Assembly: GCA_947627695.1 (NCBI GenBank)
Contig: CANQXF010000002.1
Location: 62,001-126,000, forward strand
Reading direction: 5' to 3'
Source: an uncultured Ruminiclostridium sp.
Lineage (GTDB): Bacteria; Bacillota; Clostridia; Oscillospirales; Ruminococcaceae
Length of the DNA: 64,000 bases
A program made the translations under genes and the position numbers. The stretch's first letter is position 1. Each line of letters begins with the position of its first letter. Below the pieces are notes generated by a model. It worked only from the letters and a program-made list of their open reading frames with translations, was not told the DNA's origin and searched no databases. Shown here piece by piece: positions 34,279 to 41,900 of this stretch.

Positions 34279-35180
34279 ATATTTTTGAACTTCTTTGCGA
34301 CCACACCGTTCTGGTGGTGGTATTCGGCTCGGCGCTCCTCGGTATGGTAAGCGGACTGCTGGGCACGTTTTCCGTCCTCCGCCGTCAGAGCCTTCTGGGG
34401 GACGGAGTGAGCCACGCGGCGCTTCCCGGCGTTGCGGCAGCGTTCCTGCTCACGGGAACTAAGGACAGCGGAACGCTTTTGCTTGGTGCGCTTTTATCGG
34501 GACTTACCGCGGCGGGACTTATCTTTTCCTCAGTGAAAAAGTCGAAGGTGAAATTCGACGCCGCGCTCGCCACGGTGATGTCCTCCTTCTTCGGCTTGGG
34601 AACGGTACTGCTCACCTGCGCGCAAAAGCTCCCCAACGCAACGCAGGCGGGACTTCACAGCTTTATTTACGGGCAGGCGTCCTCAATGCTGGAGCGTGAC
34701 GCTCTGGTAACGATAATTTGCGGAGGAGCGATACTTGCCGTCGTTCTTCTGCTCTGGAAGGAAATAAAGGTGTTCGTTTTCGACAGGGATTTTGCCTTGC
34801 AGCTGGGAATACCCTGCGGCAGGATAAATCTTATCCTCTCGTTTCTCACCGTCCTCGGCGTGATAATAGGCATACAAACTGTAGGAGTAGTGCTGATGAG
34901 CGCAATGCTCATCGCTCCTGCCGCCGCCGCAAGACAGTGGTGCGACAAGCTGTGGCTTATGGCTGCGCTTTCCGCCCTGTTCGGCGGGATATCGGGGGCG
35001 GCGGGAGCCTTTGCAGGAGCATTAGCGCCTGGGATACCCACAGGTCCGTCAATAGTTATAGCGGCGTCGGCATTGGCAGTATTCAGCCTTTTGTTTGCCC
35101 CTAAAAGAGGAGTTTTGTACCGCATATACCTGCGGCACAAGGCTATGAAAAAGGAGGAAAGCTATGGATGCGGGAATTGA
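34275..35180 (+). CDS. Mn/Zn ABC importer permease 1
   Basis: The 301-residue protein is an ABC-3 family permease with about eight membrane helices. It has the typical FSVLRRQSLLGDGVSHAALPG loop early and GVVLMSAMLIAPAAAARQW late. It starts with GTG, coupled to the ATPase stop. Two different permeases in one operon match the TroC/TroD or MntC/MntD arrangement of manganese importers rather than the single-permease ZnuB plan. Confidence 0.92.
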   Translation: MNIFELLCDHTVLVVVFGSALLGMVSGLLGTFSVLRRQSLLGDGVSHAALPGVAAAFLLTGTKDSGTLLLGALLSGLTAAGLIFSSVKKSKVKFDAALATVMSSFFGLGTVLLTCAQKLPNATQAGLHSFIYGQASSMLERDALVTIICGGAILAVVLLLWKEIKVFVFDRDFALQLGIPCGRINLILSFLTVLGVIIGIQTVGVVLMSAMLIAPAAAARQWCDKLWLMAALSALFGGISGAAGAFAGALAPGIPTGPSIVIAASALAVFSLLFAPKRGVLYRIYLRHKAMKKEESYGCGN

Positions 35181-36027
35181 GATACAGCTTATAGCAGCAT
35201 TAACGGCGGCAGGCTGTGCGATACCGGGTAGCTTTCTGGTACTGCGCCGAATGAGTATGACCGCCGACAGCATAACTCACACCATACTTTTAGGGATAGT
35301 CCTCGCCTTTTTCGTGACAAACGACCTTTCCTCCCCGTTCCTCATTATAGGTGCGGCTTTGACAGGACCTGTCACGGTATGGCTGACTGAGCTTATCGTA
35401 AAAACAAGGCTTCTGTCCGAGGACAGCGCCACGGGGATAGTTTTCCCCCTGCTTTTCTCCATAGCGGTGATACTGATAACCCGCTATGCAGGCTCCGCCC
35501 ACCTTGACACGGATTCGGTGCTTTTGGGGGAGCTTGCCTTCGCTCCCTTTGACAGAATGATAATTTTCGGCACGGATATAGGAGCAAAGGGCGTTTACCT
35601 CAGCGGCGGACTTTTACTGCTGAATATCCTGCTTACCGTCCTGTTTTTCAAGGAGTTGAAAATAGTTTCCTTTGACCCCGTTATTGCGGCGGTAATGGGC
35701 TTTTCCCCCACGTTGATAAATTACGGACTTATGACTATGGCGTCCCTTACGGCAGTGGGAGCATTTGAGGCTGTGGGCTCGGTATTGGTGACTGCGTTTA
35801 TGACAGCGCCGCCCGCCGCCGCTTACCTATTAACTCACGATCTGAAAAAACTGCTGATAATTTCCTGCTCTATCGGCGGTGCAAGCGGGATACTTGGCTA
35901 CAACACCGCAATGCTCCTGGACGTTTCAATAGCGGGCTGTATGGCGGTGTGGACAGGTTTATTCTTTATGGCGGCATTTGTGTACAGCGTCGTCAGAAAA
36001 AAGCGGGGAGCAGCGGCAAAATGTTGA
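35164..36027 (+). CDS. Mn/Zn ABC importer permease 2
   Basis: The 287-residue ABC-3 permease is paralogous to the preceding one. It has SFLVLRRMSMTADSITHTIL near residue 22 and VGSVLVTAFMTAPPAAAYLL near 210. AAGGAGGAAAGCT precedes the ATG, and the start overlaps the previous gene by 17 bases. It probably forms a heterodimeric channel with permease 1. No metal-responsive repressor gene lies next to the operon. Confidence 0.92.
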   Translation: MDAGIEIQLIAALTAAGCAIPGSFLVLRRMSMTADSITHTILLGIVLAFFVTNDLSSPFLIIGAALTGPVTVWLTELIVKTRLLSEDSATGIVFPLLFSIAVILITRYAGSAHLDTDSVLLGELAFAPFDRMIIFGTDIGAKGVYLSGGLLLLNILLTVLFFKELKIVSFDPVIAAVMGFSPTLINYGLMTMASLTAVGAFEAVGSVLVTAFMTAPPAAAYLLTHDLKKLLIISCSIGGASGILGYNTAMLLDVSIAGCMAVWTGLFFMAAFVYSVVRKKRGAAAKC

Positions 36028-36076
36028 AATTTTTGAATTTTTACCAAATTTTAACCAAATTGTAACCGTTTTGTAA

Positions 36077-36105
36077 TTGTATTTCACCCTCCTATATGAT
36101 ATAAT
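36077..36105 (+). promoter_or_regulatory. Promoter of the four-helix membrane gene
   Basis: TTGTAT (36077-36082) and a perfect TATAAT (36100-36105) are separated by 17 bases; the ATG at 36128 is close by. Confidence 0.7.
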
Positions 36106-36127
36106 CAGATTTAAAGGAGGAATTGCA

Positions 36128-36523
36128 ATGAAAAAACGAATTACATTGATCATCATGACCCTCGCCGCATTAACGCTGGAATGTCTGCCATGGGGCGTAG
36201 TTCTTAATTTCGCTTCCTCGCCTGACGCTTCAGTGACCGAAACGTTTTCTTATTTTTCGCTTACACCCTTCGGCTACGCTGTTTTCGGACCTCTTGCGGC
36301 CGCAGTGCTGACCTGCGTTTTGCTGATACTGACGATAATTTACGCGGCTGTTCAGAATAAAGGACTTAAAACAACCGCCGCCGTTATCTCTTTGTTATCA
36401 GCTCTGCTGTCTGTTTCCCCGATTTTATACGGGCGGAAATCTCTGACTGCGATAAACGTTGCAGTGGCTTTGATACTGCTTGCTCAGGGAATATTGCTCC
36501 TTATAAAGGAAAAGACCGTCTGA
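36128..36523 (+). CDS. Hypothetical four-helix membrane protein
   Basis: The 131-residue protein has four hydrophobic segments (about 5-27, 47-72, 82-98 and 103-124) with short loops and no recognised motif. AAAGGAGG precedes the ATG at 36128 and supports that start over an upstream in-frame ATG. It has its own promoter and terminator, so it is monocistronic between the metal importer and the convergent small membrane gene. Confidence 0.75.
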   Translation: MKKRITLIIMTLAALTLECLPWGVVLNFASSPDASVTETFSYFSLTPFGYAVFGPLAAAVLTCVLLILTIIYAAVQNKGLKTTAAVISLLSALLSVSPILYGRKSLTAINVAVALILLAQGILLLIKEKTV

Positions 36524-36530
36524 AAAAGAT

Positions 36531-36575
36531 CCGCCGTTCAACACAAGTTGAACGGCGGTAATTTTTATTTTTTTA
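36531..36575. terminator. Bidirectional terminator
   Basis: CCGCCGTTCAA (36531-36541) pairs with TTGAACGGCGG (36548-36558) around a six-base loop, with A-rich sequence on the left and TTTTTATTTTTTT on the right. It serves both converging genes and overlaps the end of the leftward one. Confidence 0.88.
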
Positions 36576-36897
36576 CTTTTTCATCAGCCTGTCTGTATAA
36601 TCTCTGCAATTTCTGCACCCCGTTTTCCAGACGGTAATAATGAAACACATACGGCACCGTCAGCGCCAGAAACAGCAAAAACAGGATAATCAGCGGCATC
36701 TGCGCCGTTATCAAAGCCATAGCCAACGTTACTATCGTCATTATCGCAAAAGCCAGCGTTACCAGCAGATGAATAAGCCTTTCGTGCTGAAAGAACTTAA
36801 TATTCACCAGCAGGGAATAAAGCTGTTCTTTAGTTACGCTTTCGTTCTGAACAAGCTGTTCCGTCTGACTTATGTATTCAAGAAGTTCGTTTTTCAT
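36565..36897 (-). CDS. Small two-helix membrane protein after the cellulase
   Basis: The 110-residue protein has a charged N-terminal helix, two membrane helices (about 40-62 and 66-88) and a charged C-terminal helix. Both ends are probably cytoplasmic. It is not recognised. AAAGGACAGAAT precedes the ATG, and only 15 bases separate it from the GH9 stop, so it is probably co-transcribed with the cellulase. Confidence 0.72.
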   Translation of the reverse strand: MKNELLEYISQTEQLVQNESVTKEQLYSLLVNIKFFQHERLIHLLVTLAFAIMTIVTLAMALITAQMPLIILFLLFLALTVPYVFHYYRLENGVQKLQRLYRQADEKVKK

Positions 36898-36912
36898 ATT
36901 CTGTCCTTTCGC

Positions 36913-39657
36913 TTAGAACGGAGTTTTTCCGCAGATCAGCTTTCCACCCGAATACACTGCGATATTGCCCGCATTGTTAAAGGAAAAGTCGTTACTGAAA
37001 TCAAAATTGCTCCAGTCCTCCTTGTTGACTCTGCCCTGTATCCTCCACACTGCTCCCGCAGGAAGCGTCCCCGAGGGACAGGTTATCTTAAGCACGGTGT
37101 CGCATTTCGTGCCGTTTTTTGAAACAAAAGTCCCAGCAACGCCGCTTAGCGTGTCGTAAGAGCTGCTGCTCTGCACTGCGCTGTGGTCGCAGGTGAACAC
37201 CAGCCCAGCATTGCCGTCCTTTGTGAAGAAATAATCAACTTCAAGCCCCGCCAGATCAACAGCCGTACTGCCGTTGTTGGTTATCTCAATATTGAGATTT
37301 ATGGAGCTTCCCGAAGAAGCGCCGTCCCCCGTCACGGTGACGATAAGTCCTCCTGCCGCCGCAGAGCCGCCTGTTACAGGCTGAGTTGTGGTCACGGGAG
37401 GAGTAGTTGTATCGGACGGACCGTCATCATTCGGCGTGGTGGTGACTACGGGAGTTCCCGCCTTGCCGTCAGGCTCTTTTCCGTCCACTAACTTTCCGTT
37501 GTCATACACCGCAAGGCAGTCAACTAACTTTGCCGTACCCTGCTGTGAGCCAAGCCCCTGATATGACGGGTCGTTGGTGGGGTCCCACGCTCCCGTTGAG
37601 CTTATCCTGAACTGCACCTCACGCCTGTAAGCGTCCTGCCCGCCCGGGTAAATCAGCGCATTTCCGTAAGTCACCTCAACGCAGTAAATATTTTTTCCTG
37701 CGTCCCATTGGATTATCTTACATTCAGCTCCTCCCTGGGAATAGCCCATTTTAACGCTCACCGCCGAGGGGTCCACCTCCGACAGGTCGATGAAATATCT
37801 TAACGTCAGATTTTTGCTTACTCTTGCTGGCCAGCCCGTTTTGTTGTAAACGATAGCCTTTATCTCGGTAAAATCGTTTCCTGCGGCATTAACGCAGGCT
37901 TCCACCTCATATTCGTCCCCCACCTTTTCAACAGCGCCGAAATTCTTTATAGTCTGCCCGCCGTATTTCCCGTACAGCTTTGCCAAAGCGCAGGTGTACC
38001 CTGCGTTGTAATCGCAGGCGACCTCGTTGTTTGTGTAGTTGGAAACCACGTCCTGATAGCTGTCGCTTGAATCAGGACCTCCCACCAATGCGCCGTAAAG
38101 GGTATGGCGTGCAGTCGAGGGTGTATTCATATTGTCGCAGTATGAACCCTGAGCGTTCCTGTGATGGGGATTTACAGGATAATTTTCACCAAAGCCGCAC
38201 ACAAAGCTCCTGCCTGTACTGCCCAGAGCATAGTTCACCTGACTTACCGCAAAATCCCAGTACGTAGACTTTTTCCCCGAGGGGCAATACTTGCTCTCAC
38301 TGTAACAAGCGGCAATAAACGCCTGCGTGGTGGCATATCTCAGACTTCCCCATGTGTCCAGCCAGGCAAGCCCTTTCGGAGTATAGGTTATCCTCTCTCC
38401 GTTATAGCCTGTGGTCCAGTAGTCCAGAGTTTTCTCTATGAATGAAGTATACGCGCTGTCCCCCGTTATCAAAGCCAGCCTTAACGCCGCCCCTATGGAA
38501 ACGTCGTCCCAGCACATCGCCCACTTGTAGTCCGCCGACGCGGAGGAAAAAGCGGTCTTCGCCTTGCTTAAGTAAGAGTTGTCGTTCGTTGCGGTGTAAA
38601 GCCACGTTCCCGCCCACGCAAGCTCGTCGTTGAACCCACTCCAGCTGTTGTAAAAGCCGTTTGCAGCGGTATAGCCGCTGTCGCTCTTTGTCTTTTCCGC
38701 AAAGGAATACAGCTGTTTCGCGTGGGTAAGGCACTTTGAAGAATACGCCGAGTCGATATTTTTGAACACCACAGCCGCCGCCGCAAGCGAAGCCGCCGCC
38801 TCAGCCACCACCGTTGAGCCCGGGTTTGACATAGTGACCTTGTAGGAGGGTCTGTTCATCTGCATTACCTCAGGCGCACCCCACCAGGCGTGGTCAAGGT
38901 TGCCGTCCCCCACCTGATAGTAAAATTCGTTCTCCGCCGTATGGCACTTTATCAGATAATCGTTTATCCACCGTATCGTATCAAGTATGTATTCCAGCTG
39001 ACCGCTTTTGTCATAGCTGTCATAGTCCTCGTAAACGCTCCATGAAAGCATTGCGGCGGTATAAGCCATAGGCAGGTTGAACTTCACGTTGTCCCCTGCG
39101 TCGTACAAGCCGCCCGTCAGGTCAACTCCGTTGTCTGCCCCGTCCTTCAGTCCCGAATCGCCCCTCCAGTTGGTGCGCTCCTTGCCGCTGAGCTTTCCCG
39201 AACGCTGAAGCTCGTAGAAGATGAGGGATTTTTGCAGAGCCTCTCCGTAATTGTATTTTCCGCTTGCGTTCGTCCCCTCATATTGCGACGCGTTTTCGGA
39301 ATAGCCGTTTCCGCCGTTGCCATTGCTTCCGCCGCCATTACCGCCATTGCCGCCGTTATTGCTTCCACCGCTTCCGCCGTTCCCGTTCCCAGAGCCGTCT
39401 GAATTTTCTCCGCTTTGGGAGCCGTCCGTATTGGGATCGTCCGTCTGCTGTCCGCCCGTTTCGCTTTCTTCAGGGGAAGTTGATGGAACGGTTGACGTTT
39501 CCTCGCCCGGCTCGGCAGTTTCATCACTGCTGAAAAAATGAAAATTAAAGTTAAACGGAAATACAGGTTCTCCCTCCTGCGCCGCACTGCACCCGCAAAA
39601 TGTAATTGCGGCGCAAAGCGCCAGCGCCGTGAACCGTCCCGATCTGCCTGCTCTCAT
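36913..39657 (-). CDS. GH9 cellulase lipoprotein with two CBM3-type modules
   Basis: The 914-residue enzyme starts with a signal and probable lipobox (TFCGC), then an acidic Ser/Thr stalk and a Gly/Asn linker to about 125. The GH9 catalytic domain covers about 136-575. It shows the GGLYDAGDNVKF motif with catalytic Asp residues, the PHHRNAQGS motif and NEVACDYNAGYTCAL with the acid Glu. A CBM3c module follows, identifiable by EIKAIVYNKTGWPARVS. A Thr/Pro linker and a second CBM3-like module (about 765-914) complete it. This is the processive-endoglucanase plan, but tethered by lipid instead of a dockerin. It hydrolyses crystalline cellulose at the cell surface. Confidence 0.93.
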   Translation of the reverse strand: MRAGRSGRFTALALCAAITFCGCSAAQEGEPVFPFNFNFHFFSSDETAEPGEETSTVPSTSPEESETGGQQTDDPNTDGSQSGENSDGSGNGNGGSGGSNNGGNGGNGGGSNGNGGNGYSENASQYEGTNASGKYNYGEALQKSLIFYELQRSGKLSGKERTNWRGDSGLKDGADNGVDLTGGLYDAGDNVKFNLPMAYTAAMLSWSVYEDYDSYDKSGQLEYILDTIRWINDYLIKCHTAENEFYYQVGDGNLDHAWWGAPEVMQMNRPSYKVTMSNPGSTVVAEAAASLAAAAVVFKNIDSAYSSKCLTHAKQLYSFAEKTKSDSGYTAANGFYNSWSGFNDELAWAGTWLYTATNDNSYLSKAKTAFSSASADYKWAMCWDDVSIGAALRLALITGDSAYTSFIEKTLDYWTTGYNGERITYTPKGLAWLDTWGSLRYATTQAFIAACYSESKYCPSGKKSTYWDFAVSQVNYALGSTGRSFVCGFGENYPVNPHHRNAQGSYCDNMNTPSTARHTLYGALVGGPDSSDSYQDVVSNYTNNEVACDYNAGYTCALAKLYGKYGGQTIKNFGAVEKVGDEYEVEACVNAAGNDFTEIKAIVYNKTGWPARVSKNLTLRYFIDLSEVDPSAVSVKMGYSQGGAECKIIQWDAGKNIYCVEVTYGNALIYPGGQDAYRREVQFRISSTGAWDPTNDPSYQGLGSQQGTAKLVDCLAVYDNGKLVDGKEPDGKAGTPVVTTTPNDDGPSDTTTPPVTTTQPVTGGSAAAGGLIVTVTGDGASSGSSINLNIEITNNGSTAVDLAGLEVDYFFTKDGNAGLVFTCDHSAVQSSSSYDTLSGVAGTFVSKNGTKCDTVLKITCPSGTLPAGAVWRIQGRVNKEDWSNFDFSNDFSFNNAGNIAVYSGGKLICGKTPF

Positions 39658-39706
39658 AGTTTTTTCCTCTCTTGAACTTATGTAAATACAGAATACTCTT
39701 TACTTG

Positions 39707-39735
39707 ATTATACAATTTTCCTGCTTTTATGTCAA
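39707..39735 (-). promoter_or_regulatory. Perfect SigmaA promoter of the GH9 gene
   Basis: On the minus strand, TTGACA (39735-39730) and TATAAT (39712-39707) are separated by 17 bases. No operator or cre-like site was obvious nearby. Confidence 0.85.
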
Positions 39736-39772
39736 CAGAAAAAACGCCTTTGCATTTCAAAAAAATTGTTTC

Positions 39773-39801
39773 TTGCAAAACCCCTTTTTATATGTTACAA
39801 T
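39773..39801 (+). promoter_or_regulatory. Promoter of the K+/H+ antiporter gene
   Basis: TTGCAA (39773-39778) and TACAAT (39796-39801) have 17-base spacing and lie 31 bases before the ATG. Confidence 0.65.
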
Positions 39802-39831
39802 AAAACAAATATCTGAGAAAGGGTAATAGGT

Positions 39832-41442
39832 ATGGAAGTCGTACTGCTGATAGCGGCCGTGGTCATTCTCATATGCATATTTGCCAACCGTGTTTCGGGC
39901 AGATTTGGCATACCTGTTCTTCTTGCGTTTATCGCAGTGGGAATGTTCTTCGGCTCAGACGGCGTGGTGAAGATCCCCTTTGACGATTACGGCCTTGCGG
40001 AAACAGGCTGTTCTGTGGCGCTTATCTTCATTATGTTTTACGGCGGCTTTGGCACTAACTGGAACAAGGCGAAGCCCGTCGCGGTGAAATCTATGCTCCT
40101 GTCCTCCCTCGGCGTTGTCTGCACTGCCGTCCTGACAGGGCTTTTCTGCCATTTTGTGCTGAATATGGACCTGCTTCTCGGTATGCTGGTGGGAGCCTGC
40201 CTCGGCTCCACCGACGCCGCCACTGTCTTTTCAATACTCCGCAGCAAGCGTCTAAACCTGAAATACAACACCGCATCTCTCCTTGAAGTTGAAAGCGGCA
40301 GCAACGACCCTTTCGCCTATATGATGACTATGATAATTCTTTCGATAGCGCAGGGTCAGAGCAGCTCTCCCCTTGACGTAGCTTATATGTTGTTTGCCCA
40401 GCTTGTTTACGGCGCATTTTTCGGCGCTGTCATCGCAGTTTCGGCAGGACTCGTTTTCAAAAAATTCAAAAACGCCATAGCGGGACTTGAGGCGGTATTT
40501 ATGGTAGCGGTTGCGCTGCTCGCCTATGCCGCTCCTGCCGCAGTGGGAGGGAACGGCTACCTCAGCGCCTATATCGTGGGTATATATCTTGGCAACCGCC
40601 CCATAAGCGGCAAGCGCACTCTTGTGCATTTCTTTGACGGCGTGACGGGACTTTTGCAAATGCTGGTATTCTTTATGCTGGGACTGCTGGCGTTCCCCTC
40701 AAAGCTGCCGGAGGTTCTGCTCCCCGGAATACTTATCGCTTTGTTTATGACCTTTGTCGCCCGCCCCATCTCAGTGTTCGGCATACTTGCGCCGTTTCGC
40801 TGTAAGCTGAACCAGATGCTGCTGGTCTCCTGGGCGGGACTTCGTGGAGTGGCGTCTATAGTTTTTGCCATAATGGCGTCCGCCGCCTTTGATTTTCAGC
40901 ATTACGACCTGTTCCACACGGTATTTCTTGCGGTAATGTTCTCCCTGCTCCTGCAAGGCTCGCTTATCCCGCTTTTTGCAAAGAAGCTGAAAATGATAGA
41001 CGACACCAATAACGTTCTCACTACGTTTAATGATTATTCCGAGGAATTGCCCGTGCAGTTCATACGCCTCAGCGTCAGCGAGGGCGACCGCTGGGACGGC
41101 AGACAGATAAAGGATATAGACCTTCCTCCCGAAACGCTTATCGCGCTTGTGATAAGGGAAAATTCCCGCATAGTCCCCAAAGGTAACACACGGCTTAAAG
41201 CGGGGGACGTGGCGGTATTGTGCGCTCCCGCCTGCGCCGACACCGTGGGGATAAACCTCACCGAGATAGCCGTCACCGCAGAAAGCGTGTACCTGGGACT
41301 TCGGCTCAGCGAGCTTCCGCCTGACAACGGTCATCTTGTGATATTGATAAAGCGCGGCTCTCACGTTGTTATCCCAAGAGGGAACACCACGTTCAAAGAG
41401 GGGGACGTGCTGGTGGTAAATTCGGCGGCGGAAAGCACCTGA
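39832..41442 (+). CDS. CPA1 potassium/proton antiporter with RCK_C domains
   Basis: The 536-residue protein has about 12-13 membrane helices (to about 385). It contains GSTDAATVFSILRSK and ESGSNDPFAYM, the CPA1 motif with the ND pair for cation exchange. The C-terminal 140 residues carry two RCK_C (TrkA-C) domains, ALVIRENSRIVPKGNTRLKAGDV and HLVILIKRGSHVVIPRGNTTFKEGD, which sense nucleotides or ligands. This is the NhaP2/CvrA arrangement that expels K+ or Na+ in exchange for H+. AGAAAGGGTAATAGGT precedes the ATG. Confidence 0.93.
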   Translation: MEVVLLIAAVVILICIFANRVSGRFGIPVLLAFIAVGMFFGSDGVVKIPFDDYGLAETGCSVALIFIMFYGGFGTNWNKAKPVAVKSMLLSSLGVVCTAVLTGLFCHFVLNMDLLLGMLVGACLGSTDAATVFSILRSKRLNLKYNTASLLEVESGSNDPFAYMMTMIILSIAQGQSSSPLDVAYMLFAQLVYGAFFGAVIAVSAGLVFKKFKNAIAGLEAVFMVAVALLAYAAPAAVGGNGYLSAYIVGIYLGNRPISGKRTLVHFFDGVTGLLQMLVFFMLGLLAFPSKLPEVLLPGILIALFMTFVARPISVFGILAPFRCKLNQMLLVSWAGLRGVASIVFAIMASAAFDFQHYDLFHTVFLAVMFSLLLQGSLIPLFAKKLKMIDDTNNVLTTFNDYSEELPVQFIRLSVSEGDRWDGRQIKDIDLPPETLIALVIRENSRIVPKGNTRLKAGDVAVLCAPACADTVGINLTEIAVTAESVYLGLRLSELPPDNGHLVILIKRGSHVVIPRGNTTFKEGDVLVVNSAAEST

Positions 41443-41474
41443 CACAAAAACGGACAAATTATTTGAAAAAGCTG

Positions 41475-41503
41475 TTGACAAAACCCGCCCACCGTGGTAT
41501 AAT
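41475..41503 (+). promoter_or_regulatory. Perfect SigmaA promoter of tRNA-Ser
   Basis: TTGACA (41475-41480), 17 bases, TATAAT (41498-41503). The tRNA starts 33 bases after the -10 box. Confidence 0.9.
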
Positions 41504-41536
41504 ATCTAAGTCAATCCGAAAGAAAGTTTCGACCAT

Positions 41537-41627
41537 GGAGATGTCGCCTAGCTGGTCGAGGGCGCATGATTGGAAATCATGTAAACGCGAAAGTGTTTCG
41601 AGAGTTCGAATCTCTCCATCTCCGCCA
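41537..41627 (+). tRNA. tRNA-Ser(GGA)
   Basis: The 91-base class II tRNA has acceptor stem GGAGATG/CATCTCC. The anticodon loop TTGGAAA within stem ATGAT/ATCAT gives anticodon GGA. The long variable arm contains GCGAAAGTGT, as expected for Ser. The T-loop is TTCGAAT, the discriminator is G, and CCA is encoded. Confidence 0.95.
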
Positions 41628-41632
41628 GCCCA

Positions 41633-41679
41633 CCATATACAAAAATACCCTCGTTTTACGAGGGTATTTTTGTATATGG
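41633..41679 (+). terminator. tRNA-Ser terminator
   Basis: A long perfect stem has core CCCTCGT (41648-41654) and ACGAGGG (41658-41664). It is extended by complementary A-rich and T-rich arms, CCATATACAAAAATA and TATTTTTGTATATGG, around a three-base loop. Confidence 0.93.
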
Positions 41680-41686
41680 GAAAAGG

Positions 41687-41791
41687 CTTCGTCCGTCGCC
41701 TTTGGCTCGTCCTCAGCTCTTTTCCATGTGCAATTTTTCTTGAATTTCCCTAAAGGAAATTCATTTTGCTTACGCAAAACCGAAAAATCGC
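41687..41791 (+). repeat. Dispersed 105-bp tRNA-associated repeat, copy 2
   Basis: It matches 10478-10582 in reverse complement at roughly 88% by eye. It begins just after the tRNA-Ser terminator and ends in the CGAAAAATCG block. Its orientation relative to the tRNA is the same as for copy 1, which argues against chance. Confidence 0.8.
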
Positions 41792-41855
41792 AGCGCGCTC
41801 CCAAGGAGGGAAGAGCATATTCTGACGCCGCCCCATATAGCACTTACCGACATAG

Positions 41856-41881
41856 AAAAAGCACCCGATCGGGTGCTTTTT
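41856..41881. terminator. Terminator of the phosphatase operon
   Basis: The palindrome GCACCCGATCGGGTGC with AAAAA before and TTTTT after lies 20 bases beyond the leftward phosphatase stop. Confidence 0.88.
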
Positions 41882-41900
41882 AACATATATCAGACGCAAA

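Noticed and set aside
34275-36027. Possible frameshifted single permease gene
   Set aside because: Both permease genes are full length with their own starts and complete motifs; the overlap is ordinary coupling.
36913-39657. Dockerin at the GH9 C-terminus
   Set aside because: The C-terminus is a beta-rich CBM3-like module; no paired calcium-binding F-hand repeats are visible.
41566-41883. Rightward reading frame of 105 codons over the tRNA-Ser region
   Set aside because: It overlaps the tRNA, its terminator and the repeat, so it is an artefact of non-coding sequence.
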